The notes beneath the pieces were generated by a model. The model ran no database searches. It worked only from the letters and a program-made list of their open reading frames with translations, and was not told the DNA's origin. The position numbers and the translations under genes were made by a program. A DNA stretch of 64,000 bases from JAJPKK01 sp963802745 (lineage in GTDB: Bacteria > Pseudomonadota > Alphaproteobacteria > Rhizobiales > Xanthobacteraceae): assembly GCA_963802745.1 (NCBI GenBank), contig CAWDKL010000016.1:19665-83664 (forward strand), read 5' to 3'. Shown here piece by piece: positions 16,914-27,216 of the stretch (the first letter of the stretch is position 1; every line of letters starts with the position of its first letter).

Positions 16914-18146
16914 GTGTTCAAACTGATGTTCCCGATGATCCCTTGCACCGCCGCGGTGCTGCTGCTCGCCGGCTGCGGGGGGGACAATCATTATGTACCG
17001 CCGCCGCCGCCGCGGGTGAGCGTGGCGATGCCGGCGCAGCAAGCGGTGACGCGCTATCTTGAGGCGACCGGCAACACGGTGGCGGTGAATACCGCCGACC
17101 TGGTGGCGCGGGTGCCGGGCTTCATCAAGGAGATCAACTACCGGGACGGCGACCTGGTCAAGAAGGGCACGCTGCTGTTTACCATCGAGCCCGAGCCCTA
17201 TCAGCTCAAGCTCGACCAGGCGAAGGCCGCCGAGAGCGGGGCACGGGCGTCGCTCAAGCAGGCGCAGACCGCATTTGAGCGGCAGGAGCAGTTGGTCACC
17301 CGGCAGGCGGCGACGCAGGCCACTTACGATCAGGCGCTGGCCACCCGCGACGGCGGGCAAGCGAGCCTCAGCCAGGCCGAAGCGGCGACGCGGCTGGCCG
17401 CACTCGATTTCGACTATGCCCATGTGACCGCACCGTTCGACGGCGTGGTGACGGCGCGGCAGGTCTCCATCGGCCAATATGTCGGCAGCGGCACGCCGAC
17501 CGTGCTGGCGACCATCATTCAGCTCAACCCGATCTATGTGAACTTCAACGTCAGCGAGGCCGACGTGTTGCGGGTGCGCGCCGAGATGAAGCGGCTCGGG
17601 CTGATGCCGGAGGATTTGCGGAAGGTGCCGGTCGAAGTCGGCCTGCAATCGGAAACCGGCTACCCGCATGTCGGCACACTCGATTACACCTCGCCCTCCA
17701 TCAACCCGTCAACCGGCACGCTGCTTGTGCGCGGGGTGTTTCAAAACGCGAACCGCGCCTTGCTGCCGGGGTTCTTCGTGCGGGTGCGGGTGCCGTTCGG
17801 CGAACCGCAGAACGATCTCCTGGTGCCCGACCAGGCGATCGGCAGCAACCAGGGCGGGCGCTATGTGCTGGTGCTCGACAAAGACGACGTGGTGGCACAG
17901 CGCAAAGTCGAGACCGGTCCGCGGGTCGGCGACTTGCGGGTCATCGAGTCCGGCCTGACCCCGCAGGATCGCGTGGTAGTCGCCGGCATGCTGCGCGCCG
18001 TTCCGGGCCAGAAGGTCGATCCGCAGATGCAGACGATCGCGGCCGTTCCGCAAACCGCACCCGGGCAATCCTCACCAGCGCCTGCCGCACCAGCGCCTGC
18101 CGCACCAGCGCCTGCCGCACCGGCACCCGGCGCCGGCAAGCCGTAG
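16914..18146 (+). CDS. RND efflux periplasmic adaptor lipoprotein
   Basis: A 410-residue membrane-fusion protein of the AcrA/MexA type. A lipoprotein signal ends at LLLAGC (Cys about 21). The lipoyl half-motifs (NTADLVARVPGFIKEINYRD and FDYAHVTAPFDGVVTARQVS) bracket a coiled-coil hairpin (about residues 95-145), followed by beta-barrel and membrane-proximal domains. The C-terminus carries a PAAPA repeat encoded by four 15-base direct repeats at about 18070-18126. The GTG at 16914 and an ATG at 16926 are both possible; neither has a clear ribosome binding site. It joins the inner-membrane permease, 13 bases downstream, to an outer-membrane TolC-type channel encoded elsewhere. Confidence 0.92.
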   Translation: MFKLMFPMIPCTAAVLLLAGCGGDNHYVPPPPPRVSVAMPAQQAVTRYLEATGNTVAVNTADLVARVPGFIKEINYRDGDLVKKGTLLFTIEPEPYQLKLDQAKAAESGARASLKQAQTAFERQEQLVTRQAATQATYDQALATRDGGQASLSQAEAATRLAALDFDYAHVTAPFDGVVTARQVSIGQYVGSGTPTVLATIIQLNPIYVNFNVSEADVLRVRAEMKRLGLMPEDLRKVPVEVGLQSETGYPHVGTLDYTSPSINPSTGTLLVRGVFQNANRALLPGFFVRVRVPFGEPQNDLLVPDQAIGSNQGGRYVLVLDKDDVVAQRKVETGPRVGDLRVIESGLTPQDRVVVAGMLRAVPGQKVDPQMQTIAAVPQTAPGQSSPAPAAPAPAAPAPAAPAPGAGKP

Positions 18147-18159
18147 CGCGGACGCACCC

Positions 18160-21100
18160 GTGATCTCCAAATTCTTCATCGAACGGCCGGTGCTCGCCAA
18201 CGTTTTGGCGATCCTGATGATCGTGATCGGCTTGGTGGCGCTATTTCGGCTGCCGGTCGCGCAATATCCCGACGTGGTGCCGCCCACCGTGCAGGTCACG
18301 ACGCGCTATCCCGGCGCCAGCGCCCGCACCGTGATCGATACGGTGGCGCTGCCGATCGAGCAGCAGGTCAACGGCACCGAAGGCATGATCTACATGCAGT
18401 CCTATTCGGGCGCCGACGGGACTTATACGTTGACCGTGACATTCCGCATCGGTACCGATCTGAATTTTGCGCAAGTCCTGGTGCAGAACCGGGTCTCGGC
18501 CGCGTTGTCCACTCTGCCCCAGGCCGTGCAAGTGCAGGGCGTCAATGTGCAGAAGAAATCCACCGCGATTCTGCAGATCGTGACGCTGACCTCGCCGGAC
18601 GGCCGCTACGACAGCCTGTATTTGAGCAATTTCGCCACCATCCGGCTGAAGGACGAAATCTCGCGGCTGCCCGGCGTCGGCAACACCAACGTGTTCGGTG
18701 CCGGCCAGTATTCGATGCGGGTGTGGCTCGACCCGGAAAAGATGCAGGCACGCGCCCTCAACACGCAAGACGTGATCTCCGCACTGCAGCAGCAGAGCAC
18801 GCAGGTCACGGCCGGGCAGATCGGCATGCCGCCGGCGCCGGACGGCCAGGCATTCCAATACACCCTTAACGTCGAAGGCCGGCTCAGCGATCCGGCTCAG
18901 TTCGCCGACGTGATCGTGAAGACCGCATCCGACGGCGGCATCACCCGGGTGCGCGACATCGGCCGGGTCGAACTCGGCGCCCAGACCTATGGCCAAGTGT
19001 TCAACCTCGACGGCAAGCCGGCCGCCGGGCTTGCGATCTACCAGCTGCCGGGAGCGAACGCGCTCGATGTCGGCAACGAGGTTCGCGACCGGATGGCGCA
19101 GCTTGCGCGCGATTTTCCCCAAGGGGTCGTCTACGGCATCCCGTTCGACACCACGACCTTTGTCAAACAGGCGATCGACGAAGTCTACAAGACGCTTTAC
19201 GAGGCGGCGATCCTGGTGCTGATCGTCATCCTGGTGTTCCTGCAGGACTGGCGCGCCACGCTGGTGCCTGCCACCACGGTGCCGGTGACCATCATCGGGG
19301 CGTTCGCCGCCATGGCGGCGCTCGGCTTCACGGTCAATCTCTCGACCCTGTTCGCCATCATCCTCGCCATCGGCATCGTGGTGGACGACGCCATCGTGGT
19401 GGTCGAGGGGGCGGCCCACAATATCGAGAAGGGCATGAGCGGCCACGATGCCGCGATCCGCGCCATGGACGAGCTATTGGGACCGATCATCGGCATCACG
19501 CTGGTGCTGATGGCGGTGTTCCTCCCCGCTTCGTTCCTGCCCGGATTGACCGGGCGCATGTATGCGCAATTCGCCCTGGTGATCGCCGCGACCGCGATGC
19601 TGAGCGCCATCAACGCGGTCACGCTCAAACCGACGCAAAGCGCCATGTGGCTGCGCCCGCCGGTCCCGCCGGAGCAGCGCAACCTGTTCTACCGCGCCTT
19701 CAACGCGGTTTACGGGCGGCTGGAGCGTGGCTACGCGGCGCTGATCGCCCGGATGGCGCGGCGCTCCGGCGCCATGGTGGGGCTCGCGCTCGCCATCATC
19801 GGCCTGTCGTTTTACGGCTTCACCCGGGTCGCCACCGGCTTCCTGCCGATCGAGGACCAGGGCTATCTGCTCGCCAGCGTGCAGCTGCCCGACGGCGCCT
19901 CATCTGGAGCGTACCCAAAAAGTGCTCGACCGGGTGACCGAAATCGCCCGTGCCACGCCCGGGGTGGCGCAGGTGATCGCGATTGCGGGCGTCTCCGCGC
20001 TCGACAACAATGCGACGCTCGCCAATGGCGGCGTCGCCTACATCATCCTCAAGGATTGGAGCGAGCGCGGCAAGGGACAGGATTTGCGCAGCCTGTTCGT
20101 CGGCCTCAACCGTTCGCTGGGCGAGATCGAGGAGGCCAAAACCCTGGTGCTGCCGCCGCCGGCGATCCAAGGCATCGGCGCCGGCGCCGGTTCCACCATG
20201 CAAATTCAACTGCGCGACGGCAGCTTCGATCTGTTCAAGCTGCAGGGTGCGGTGGATGCGATCGTCGCCAATGCGCTGACCCAGTCGAGCCTGCAGCGGG
20301 TGATGGCGCCGTTTCGTTCCGATGCGCCGCAATATACGATCGAGGTCGACCGGGTGAAGACGGAGAACGTCCACGTCACGCTCGACCAGGTGTTTTCTAC
20401 GCTCGCCGCCTATGTGGGTTCGAGCTATGTGGACCAGTTCAACAAGTTCGGCCGCACCTTCCAGATCTACGTACAGGCGGATTCGCGATTCCGCCTGCGC
20501 CCGGAGGACATCCGCAATCTGACGGTGCGCAACACGATGGGCGACATGATCCCGCTCGGCACGCTGGTGCGGTTCGAGCCGACCGTCGGGGCGCCGCTGA
20601 TCAGTCTGTACAACCTCTATCCGTCCGCCACCATCGTGGCGCTGCCGGCGCCGGGCTTCTCGACCGGCCAGACCATGCGGCTGATGGAAGAGATCGCGGG
20701 GCGGACGCTGCCGCCCGGCATGGGCTTCGAATGGACCGCAATGTCGTACCAGGAAAAGCTGGTCGGCAATCAGATGTACTACGTGTTCGCGCTGGCGCTG
20801 CTGCTGGTCTATCTCGTGCTGGCCGGCCAATATGAGAGCTGGTACGCGCCGCTGTCGGTGATCCTCGCGGTGCCGCTGTCGCTCATCGGGCCGGTCGCGG
20901 CGCTCAACGGGTTGAAGATCGACAACAATCTCTATGTGCAGATCGGCCTGGTGCTGCTGATCGCGCTGTCGGCCAAGAATGCGATCCTGATCGTCGAAGT
21001 GGCGCGCGCGCTGCGTTCCGCCGGCACCCCGATCGTGGAAGCGGCGATGGATGCCGCCGCGCGCCCGGTTCCGCCCGATCCTGATGACGTCGTTTGCCTT

Positions 21101-21311
21101 CATCCTCGGGGTGGCGCCGCTGGTGGTCGCGACCGGCGCCGGCGCCAGCGCCCGCGCCTCGATCGGCATCACGGTGTTCTCCGGCATGCTGGCATCGACC
21201 TGCCTGGCGGTGCTGTTCGTGCCGTCGTTCTTTGTCGTGGTGCAGGGCTTTGAGGAATGGCGCGCCAAGGCGCGTAGCGCCCGGCGGGTGCTGCCGGCGG
21301 CCCGCGGGTAG
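18160..21311 (+). pseudogene. RND multidrug efflux permease (HAE1/AcrB type), two frameshifts
   Basis: Inner-membrane proton/drug antiporter partner of the adaptor. Family blocks are complete: FFIERPVLANVLAILM at the start, VDDAIVVVEG and GITLVLMAVFLPASFLPG in the first membrane half, EDQGYLLASVQLPDGAS, QLRDGSFDLF, ALSAKNAILIVEVARAL and FRPILMTSFAFILGVAPL. The reading frame breaks twice. An extra T near 19903 moves it after LPDGAS into LERTQKVLDRVTEIAR, and an extra C within 21064-21066 moves it before RFRPILMTS. Removing both bases gives about 1049 residues, exactly family size. As written the gene would make a truncated 580-residue product plus unrelated tail. It is either a recent pseudogene or carries sequence errors. 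Confidence 0.9.
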
Positions 21312-21693
21312 CCGATAAGGCAATACGGGATCGGTCTTCGACAATTCGGGCGCAGCGCTTACATTGATTGCTGAACGCATTCCGGATGGGTCGTTTATGA
21401 TGCATGATGCGTCCGGATGGGCGGCGATCGAGAGGGCACGACCATGAGAGGCATTGATGGCACGGGAAATTTTGGATGCTCTCCGAAGACTGGAACAGGT
21501 GCCGACCGACGATACCGACCGGCCTTGTGAAACTGCCACGCCTTGATTTCGGCATCTGAGTATTATCGAGTAAAGCGGCCGGTGCCACTTACCAGGCGTA
21601 CATCTTGCTTCTCGCTGCGTTGATGACCGAGCGGCCGATTCGGCCATGCCAACAATTGGTGGTCCTGCCGCCAACAACCACCGCACCGATCCC
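21312..21693. other. Intergenic, no gene seen
   Basis: About 380 bases between the RND permease and aat. Only very short frames occur (for instance a 29-codon frame from 21457), with no family resemblance. It should contain the aat promoter. Confidence 0.45.
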
Positions 21694-22377
21694 ATGGCCA
21701 GTCGCGACTCCCCTCCTCATATCGAAATCACCCCCGAGGTGTTGCTCAAAGCCTATGCGTGCGGCATTTTTCCGATGGCCGAGAGCGCGGACGATCCGGC
21801 GCTGTATTGGATCGAGCCGGAGTTGCGCGGCATCATTCCGCTCGAAGGCTTCCATGTGCCCTCAAGGCTGGCGCGCACCGTGCGGGCGGAACCGTTCGCC
21901 GTCGTCTGCAATCGCGATTTCGATGCCGTGATCGACGGCTGCGCGGAGCCCGGCCCGGGCCGGCGGCGCACCTGGATCAACGAACGCATCCGCGCGCTTT
22001 ATGGCAAACTCTACCAGATCGGCCACTGTCATACCGTCGAGGTCTATGACGGCGATGCCCTCGTGGGCGGCCTCTATGGGGTGAGCTTGGGACGCACGTT
22101 TTTTGGCGAGAGCATGTTTCATCGCACCCGCGATGCTTCGAAGATCGCGTTGGTGCATCTGGTGGCGCGGCTGCGGGCCGGCGGGTTCCGGCTGCTGGAC
22201 ACCCAATTCGTTACGCCACACCTAAAAACCTTCGGCGCCATGGAGGTCCACCGCCGGCACTATCATCAGCTGCTGGCCGATGGATTGAAGGGCGAAGCGG
22301 ATTTCAGCGTGTTCCGGCCGGGCAAGGCATTATCCGGAGACGAGGCGCTTGCGCGCGCCGTCATGCCGGCGCGATAG
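21694..22377 (+). CDS. aat: Leucyl/phenylalanyl-tRNA--protein transferase
   Basis: A 227-residue enzyme of the N-degron pathway that moves Leu or Phe from aminoacyl-tRNA to proteins with N-terminal Arg or Lys, marking them for ClpS/ClpAP. The signature AYACGIFPMAE, WIEPELRGIIPL, RRRTWINERI, GGLYGVSLGRTFFGESMFHR and LLDTQFVTPHL are all present. ATG 21694 (MASRDSPPHIEITPEVLLKA) gives the family N-terminus; an ATG 48 bases earlier is in frame but adds atypical residues. It faces the DUF2155 gene tail to tail, a neighbourhood seen in related alphaproteobacteria. Confidence 0.94.
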   Translation: MASRDSPPHIEITPEVLLKAYACGIFPMAESADDPALYWIEPELRGIIPLEGFHVPSRLARTVRAEPFAVVCNRDFDAVIDGCAEPGPGRRRTWINERIRALYGKLYQIGHCHTVEVYDGDALVGGLYGVSLGRTFFGESMFHRTRDASKIALVHLVARLRAGGFRLLDTQFVTPHLKTFGAMEVHRRHYHQLLADGLKGEADFSVFRPGKALSGDEALARAVMPAR

Positions 22378-22408
22378 CGGATCGTAATCCCCCCGCTAGC
22401 GGAACGAA

Positions 22409-23263
22409 TCAGCGCGCGCCGGCGGGCGGGCGCGGCTGGCGCTGGCTCGTTTGCCGCGGCGGCGCCGCTGAAGCCGGCGCCGGTTGGGCCTCCGCGACGG
22501 GCGGCGCCCCGCCTTTGCAGTCGGTGAGCCAGACATCGTAGATCGGGTGCTCGACGGCATGAAGGCCGGGGCTGGTGGCGAACATCCAGCCGGTAAAGAT
22601 CCGCCGCACCTCGCCTTGCAGCGTCACTTCCTCGACCTCGACGAAACCGTCGGTCAGCGGGGTTTCGGTCGGCGGCCGCGAGTAGCAGACGCGGGCCGTG
22701 ACCCGAAGCGCGCCGAATTGCACGGTCTCGCCGATCGTCGTCGCGAACGTCGTGATGCGTCCGGTGATCTTGTCCAAGCCGGAGAACATGGCGGTCGGAT
22801 TGGCGATCCGCCGCGGTGGCGGGGCCGTGACGACAACGTCGGGCGTTGCCGCCGCCGGAGCCGAGCCACCGCCGCGCGGCTGGGGCGAATTGGGCGACTG
22901 CGGCGGAACAGCGGCTTGTGCAGGCGGTGGCGCCGCACCTTGCCGCGGCGGCGCGGCGGCGGCAGGCGCGGGCAATTCTTCGCTTTGGATGGCAGGACGC
23001 GCCGGGGCTACCGGCTGCGGCCTGACCGGAGCCGGCAAGCCCTGCGCAGGGTATCCTTGCGTAGGATATCCTTGCGTAGGGTACCCTTGTGAAGGATAGC
23101 CCTGCGAAGGGTACCCTTGCGGGGGGTATCCTTGTGGAGGCCGTGGGCCCACCGTGCCGGGCGGCCGCGGAGGATCGAAGGGACCGAATTGCGCGCAGGC
23201 CATGCCGGCCGACAGGAGCGCGGTCCCGAAAACGATTGTCGCGATGGAGCGGCCGAACATCAT
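22409..23263 (-). CDS. DUF2155 exported protein with PQGYP repeats
   Basis: A 284-residue exported protein. Residues 1-24 form a signal peptide. Then comes a low-complexity zone with about seven P-x-QGYP pentapeptide repeats (residues about 42-76) and a proline/alanine-rich linker. The C-terminal half is a DUF2155 domain (GLDKITGRITTFATTIGETV, FGALRVTARVCYSRPPTETP, GWMFATSPGLHAVEHPIYDV). DUF2155 proteins are widespread in alphaproteobacteria, usually near aat and accBC, with unknown role in the envelope. No strong ribosome binding site is seen before the two adjacent ATG codons. The repeat count is likely to vary between strains. Confidence 0.85.
   Translation of the reverse strand: MMFGRSIATIVFGTALLSAGMACAQFGPFDPPRPPGTVGPRPPQGYPPQGYPSQGYPSQGYPTQGYPTQGYPAQGLPAPVRPQPVAPARPAIQSEELPAPAAAAPPRQGAAPPPAQAAVPPQSPNSPQPRGGGSAPAAATPDVVVTAPPPRRIANPTAMFSGLDKITGRITTFATTIGETVQFGALRVTARVCYSRPPTETPLTDGFVEVEEVTLQGEVRRIFTGWMFATSPGLHAVEHPIYDVWLTDCKGGAPPVAEAQPAPASAAPPRQTSQRQPRPPAGAR
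23036..23140. repeat. 15-base tandem repeats coding PQGYP units
   Basis: Seven imperfect head-to-tail 15-base units (pattern GGGTAYCCTTGCGTA on the plus strand) inside the DUF2155 gene, encoding the QGYP repeats on the minus strand. Units differ at one to four bases. Confidence 0.85.
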
Positions 23264-23399
23264 GAGGCGAAAGCCGATTCAACGTGCGCCCGACGGCGCG
23301 ATGCCGCCATTAACCATCCGATTGCGGCACCGGCAGGGCGCCGGGCGGCGGCGCGCCTCCATAACTGCCTACCGGGGCTTTGCTTGGATCGATCGGCGC

Positions 23400-24329
23400 T
23401 CACTGGTGTGAGAACATCGACCGGCCCGGCACGTCAACGCGTGCACGCAGGACGGTGGCACTGTAGGATTCGGTAATGTACAGGTCGCGGCGGTCGGCGC
23501 CGCCATAGGCGACATTGGTGGTGTAGATCCCCTCCGGCGAACGGATCGCGATCACCGGATCGCCCAGGCGATTGCAGATCCACACCACGCCATAACCGGC
23601 ATGCGCGATGGTCAGGCCGTCTTCGTCGTTGAGCGCAAGACCGTCCGGACCGGCCAGGCCGCCGGAAAGCTGCACGAAGACGCCGACCTTGGTGGCGGTG
23701 CCGTCGGGCAGCAGCCGCACCCGCCAGACGCAATTGGCGCGGGTGACGGCGAGATAGAGCACATTTTCCTGCGCATTCAGCACCAGCCCGTTGGGCGAGG
23801 GTACGTTGTCGAGAATTTTGTCGATCTGGCCATTGGTGCGCAGGCGGAATACGCGGCCGGTCGGGTCATGCATGCCGGATTGGCCTTGGTCGGTGAAATA
23901 CAAATCGCCGTTCGAGGCAAACACCAGATCGTTGCAGCCGCGAAATCGCTCCAGCCGCGCCCGCTCCAACAGCGGCGTCACGGCGCCGCTTCCCGGATCG
24001 ACCGTCACGATGCCGTTGCGGTAGTCGGCGACGAATATCCGCCCGTCCTTATGGATTTTCAGCCCGTTGGGTTCGCCGTCATATTCGGTGACGACGCTGA
24101 CGCTGCCGTCGGGGGTGGTCTTGAAAATGCGCCCATGCGCGATGTCGACGCAGTAGAGATTGCCGGCGCGATCGAACGACGGCCCTTCGAGAAAAGCCGC
24201 GACCGGCACGCCCGGATGCTGCTGCCGCGCCCACGGCGTCAGATCCGCCGCCTTGTCGCGGCGCAGGTGCTCCGGCAGCCGCATGAACACTTCGGCTTCG
24301 ATGATTTTGCACGGCGTCAAATGATACAT
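23400..24329 (-). CDS. SMP-30/gluconolactonase/LRE family beta-propeller hydrolase
   Basis: A 309-residue six-bladed propeller of the SMP-30 family, calcium/zinc-dependent lactonases or esterases. Typical strands are GPSFDRAGNLYCVDIAHGRI, EPNGLKIHKDGRIFVADYRN, LVFASNGDLYFTDQGQ, SPNGLVLNAQENVLYLA and DRRDLYITES. ATG 24327-24329 is used; an ATG six codons upstream (24347) is equally possible. It lies 230 bases downstream of the AtuA gene on the same strand, with a palindromic repeat between, so it may be the last gene of the catabolic operon, opening a lactone, or an independent unit. Confidence 0.82.
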   Translation of the reverse strand: MYHLTPCKIIEAEVFMRLPEHLRRDKAADLTPWARQQHPGVPVAAFLEGPSFDRAGNLYCVDIAHGRIFKTTPDGSVSVVTEYDGEPNGLKIHKDGRIFVADYRNGIVTVDPGSGAVTPLLERARLERFRGCNDLVFASNGDLYFTDQGQSGMHDPTGRVFRLRTNGQIDKILDNVPSPNGLVLNAQENVLYLAVTRANCVWRVRLLPDGTATKVGVFVQLSGGLAGPDGLALNDEDGLTIAHAGYGVVWICNRLGDPVIAIRSPEGIYTTNVAYGGADRRDLYITESYSATVLRARVDVPGRSMFSHQ

Positions 24330-24385
24330 GATGCGTTCTCTATCCATCAGACCGGAAGACCGGATTTCGGCCAGGTCGGAGCATC

Positions 24386-24505
24386 GTAGGATGTGCAAAG
24401 GCGCGCTCTTCGCGCGCCGTGCGCACCTGCGACGCCGCCGGCGGTCACGGCGCCCGCGTTTCGTGACTCCGCTTGAGGCCGTGCCGCGCTTTTCCACCCT
24501 ACAAT
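24386..24505. repeat. GTAGGATG... inverted repeat, copy 2
   Basis: The outer ends GTAGGATGTGCAAA and TTTCCACCCTAC are inverted; an inner hairpin reads GGCGCGC/GCGCGCC. It resembles the copies at 4832 and 44875 and lies between the AtuA gene and the SMP-30 gene, where it could form a processing or attenuation structure. Confidence 0.55.
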
Positions 24506-24562
24506 CCTGCGATTCAGGCCGGCCGGAATTTGGTATAGGCCGGCCGAACTCGAATCGAGCCG

Positions 24563-25963
24563 CTAAACCGTTTCGATTTCCAACGGGAATAGCCCGGCCA
24601 GATCCGCGGTTCGCATCAGGTGATAAATGTTGAAGCGATAGGCGGGACCGATCGAGACTTCCGGCGGCGTGAACGGGAACGCCAGATTGCCGGCGGTCAA
24701 CAGCCGGCCCTCATAGCCGTGATGCAGCAGATATTGCTTGGTCGTGCGCACCACCTCGGCGGCGCGCTCGCGCGTCGGCGCGATGCATTCCGCCATGATG
24801 AACACTTCCGGCGGCGGTGTTTCCACGACGGCCGGAGTCATGCGCACGCCCTGGATGCCGTAAACCCGCCAGGTCAGCACATAATCCTCAGGAGAATCCT
24901 CGCAAACCAGATCGCGAACCACGATCTCGACTTCCTTCAGCAGTTTGTCCTGCTGGGCGATGAATTTCGGATCTGCCGTGCCGCAGAGCAGAACCGCGCG
25001 CTCGCCGACCTTGCGCGAGCCCTCGATCTTGACCCAAGTCTCCTTGGCATCTGCCCACTGGGCGCCGATGACCCGGGTGCGGCGGTCGTCGATGGCGTGA
25101 TAGGTGGCGCGGGTGAGATCGAGCCGGCCTTCGGGCTCGTAGACGGCAAAGGGATCGCTCTGCTCATAGAGGCTGTGGGCCGCGACCGACACCGGCGTGG
25201 CGCGCCGGTGCGGCGCCATGCTGTCGAGTTCAAAGCCTTCGTGGTCGAGCGTCGCCAGAATGGTGTCGCGGCCGCCGGGAACACAGCACAGCGACGCGCA
25301 TTCGATGATCTTTGCCATGTGCATGGCCGGCCCGACCGGAAAGCCAAGCATCGCCGGCAAGGCGGCAAAAATCGCCGTATCGCAGGCGCGGCCGGCGATG
25401 ACCACATCGACATCCGCGGCGAGCGCCCGCTGCAACGCGCTCATGCCCATCTGGCCGACGATGTGCGCGGCGGCGGCGATTTCCTGATCGTTCAGCGCCG
25501 GCATCTCGTCGATCGGCCTCATGCCATCAGTTTCCAGCGCCGCCTTCAGTACGGTTTTATCGATATCGGCACTCAGCACGCCCAAGCGAAATCGCAATCC
25601 GTTCTCGCGGGCAATGTCGCGCACCAGCGCCAGCGTCGCATCGAGATGCGGCTTGGCACCGGCCGATCCGGCCGATCCGATCACCAGCGGGATGTTGTGC
25701 GCGAGCGCGCCCAGCAGCACTTTCTTAAGGTCGCGCTTGGTCGAGGCCGGCGCGGTCGCCATGTCGCCGCTGCCGAGATAATAGGGGCCGATGTCGATCG
25801 ACCCCATGTCGCACCCGATCAGATGCGGCTCGCGCTCGAGCCCGGCCGAAAATGCCGGAGTGGGGATTCCGTAGCCCAATTGACCCGATGCCCCGAGGAT
25901 TCGGATCGGCTCCGACCGGTTCGCTTTGGAAAACCGATCGAGGATGCGGGCGGAGGCGCTCAT
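24563..25963 (-). CDS. AtuA-like (DUF1446) acyclic terpene utilisation family protein
   Basis: A 466-residue protein of the AtuA/DUF1446 family, named for a gene needed for citronellol/geraniol use in Pseudomonas but of unknown catalytic role. Conserved segments include IRILGASGQLGYGIP, LIGCDMGSIDIGPYYLGSGD, VIAGRACDTAIFAALPAMLG and ECASLCCVPGGRD. Its start overlaps the stop of the DUF4387 gene by four bases (ATGA), a sign of coupled translation; DUF1446 and DUF4387 proteins are regularly encoded together. With the PEP-mutase-like lyase upstream and a divergent TRAP transporter it forms a carboxylate-degradation locus. Monoterpene use is not implied because the other atu genes are missing. 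Confidence 0.87.
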   Translation of the reverse strand: MSASARILDRFSKANRSEPIRILGASGQLGYGIPTPAFSAGLEREPHLIGCDMGSIDIGPYYLGSGDMATAPASTKRDLKKVLLGALAHNIPLVIGSAGSAGAKPHLDATLALVRDIARENGLRFRLGVLSADIDKTVLKAALETDGMRPIDEMPALNDQEIAAAAHIVGQMGMSALQRALAADVDVVIAGRACDTAIFAALPAMLGFPVGPAMHMAKIIECASLCCVPGGRDTILATLDHEGFELDSMAPHRRATPVSVAAHSLYEQSDPFAVYEPEGRLDLTRATYHAIDDRRTRVIGAQWADAKETWVKIEGSRKVGERAVLLCGTADPKFIAQQDKLLKEVEIVVRDLVCEDSPEDYVLTWRVYGIQGVRMTPAVVETPPPEVFIMAECIAPTRERAAEVVRTTKQYLLHHGYEGRLLTAGNLAFPFTPPEVSIGPAYRFNIYHLMRTADLAGLFPLEIETV

Positions 25964-26262
25964 AGTTCGATGTCCAAAAGCGGCGCGTGCTGCTGGGCGC
26001 CATACACATCGCGGTCACCGGGATCGCCCGACATGATTTGGCGCGGCACCACGATCTTGATGGCGCGGCCCAGCGGGTAGTTGATGATGCTAACGGTGTT
26101 TGCCGCCACGCCGTAAAGCGGCGCGACCGTCTCGGGCGTGATCGCCTCGGATTGTGCCGCCCGTTGATAATCCGCATCGTCCCGGAAAATAATATCGAGC
26201 GTAAACCGCCGCGGCCCGGCGTTCTTGCTGCGCACGACTTGCGCCAAATCTTGCAGCTTCAT
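25960..26262 (-). CDS. DUF4387 domain protein
   Basis: A 100-residue protein consisting of one DUF4387 domain (DLAQVVRSKNAGPRRFTLDI, IFRDDADYQRA, AANTVSIINYPLGRAIKIVV). DUF4387 is found as a small companion or C-terminal fusion of AtuA-like proteins, suggesting a two-subunit enzyme. ATG 26260-26262 with AGGATC five bases upstream is chosen; an in-frame extension to 26346 overlaps the previous gene and has no family look. It sits 37 bases after the lyase gene and overlaps the AtuA gene by four bases. Confidence 0.88.
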   Translation of the reverse strand: MKLQDLAQVVRSKNAGPRRFTLDIIFRDDADYQRAAQSEAITPETVAPLYGVAANTVSIINYPLGRAIKIVVPRQIMSGDPGDRDVYGAQQHAPLLDIEL

Positions 26263-26299
26263 GACTGATCCTGCGGGGTGGGGCGAATGGATCGCGAGA

Positions 26300-27184
26300 T
26301 TAGCGGCTCTCCACCGTTTCTTCTTCGATCGCATAATATTCATCAAGCCCGATCAGATCCTCGACGTCTTTGCGTGCGCGCACCATTTCGGCTTCCGTCA
26401 GTTGGGTGAAGCCGCCGGTCGTCCGCAGTTCCTTCAGCACGTTCTGCTGGGCGACGAAGGCCGGCAGCAGCATGACCTGCGCTTCGATACACGCGACGTA
26501 GCCCATCTGCTCCAACTCCTGGCGGGTGAAGATGGGCCGGCCGTCGCGATTGCCGCGGCTCATCACATAGACCAGCGGCAGCTTGCAGACCTGCGGAGCT
26601 TGCTCCGCTTCCGCCGGATTGCGCGGGAACAGCAGGCCGAGATCGGCCCCGACATCGGCCGCGCGATTGATGCGGTCGGCGGCTTCCGCAAGTCCGAACT
26701 CGCGGCACGTATCGGTGCGGGCGATGATGACGAAATCCGGATCGGCCGCATCGCGGGCACGGCAGGCGAATTTGATCTTGGTAACGAAATCCGCGGTCGG
26801 AATTCCGTGAACGTGATATTTATGGTAGTGCGCGCGCTTCGGGAACAGCTGGTCCTCGACGTGAACGCCGGCAATGCCGGCGCGGATGAATTCCCGAATG
26901 GTGCGCATGGTGTGCAGCGGCTCGCCGAAGCCCGCCCCGGCGTCGGCCACGACCGGAATCCCGATACTGGACGCCACCGCCTCGGCGATATCGACCTGTT
27001 CGGTCATGGTCATCAGCGGTTCGGTCGTGGCCCGCGATCCGCCGGAGACATATCCGCCCACATAAGCGGCCTCGAACCCCGCTTGTTCGACCAGCCGCGC
27101 GCCCAGCGGATCATAGACCGACGGCATGTGGAGAAACGTCTTGGCTTTAACGTGGGCGCGCAGAGCGCCGGCTTTTGTCGCCAT
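26300..27184 (-). CDS. Isocitrate lyase/PEP mutase superfamily protein
   Basis: A 294-residue TIM-barrel protein of the PEP mutase/isocitrate lyase superfamily, which makes or breaks C-C or P-C bonds next to a carboxylate. Seen are YVGGYVSGGSRATTEP, PVVADAGAGFGEPLH (metal-binding Asp), GIAGVHVEDQLFPKRAHYHK (metal-binding Glu-Asp) and FVIIARTD. Where methylisocitrate lyases have KRCGH this protein has KRAHYHK, so the catalytic cysteine is missing and lyase activity on isocitrate-type substrates is doubtful; decarboxylase or hydrolase chemistry is possible. ATG 27182-27184 follows AGGAGA. It leads the leftward operon with DUF4387 and AtuA. Confidence 0.88.
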   Translation of the reverse strand: MATKAGALRAHVKAKTFLHMPSVYDPLGARLVEQAGFEAAYVGGYVSGGSRATTEPLMTMTEQVDIAEAVASSIGIPVVADAGAGFGEPLHTMRTIREFIRAGIAGVHVEDQLFPKRAHYHKYHVHGIPTADFVTKIKFACRARDAADPDFVIIARTDTCREFGLAEAADRINRAADVGADLGLLFPRNPAEAEQAPQVCKLPLVYVMSRGNRDGRPIFTRQELEQMGYVACIEAQVMLLPAFVAQQNVLKELRTTGGFTQLTEAEMVRARKDVEDLIGLDEYYAIEEETVESR

Positions 27185-27216
27185 CCGGGTTGTCTCCTGT
27201 TGAGAGGTATGTTGAA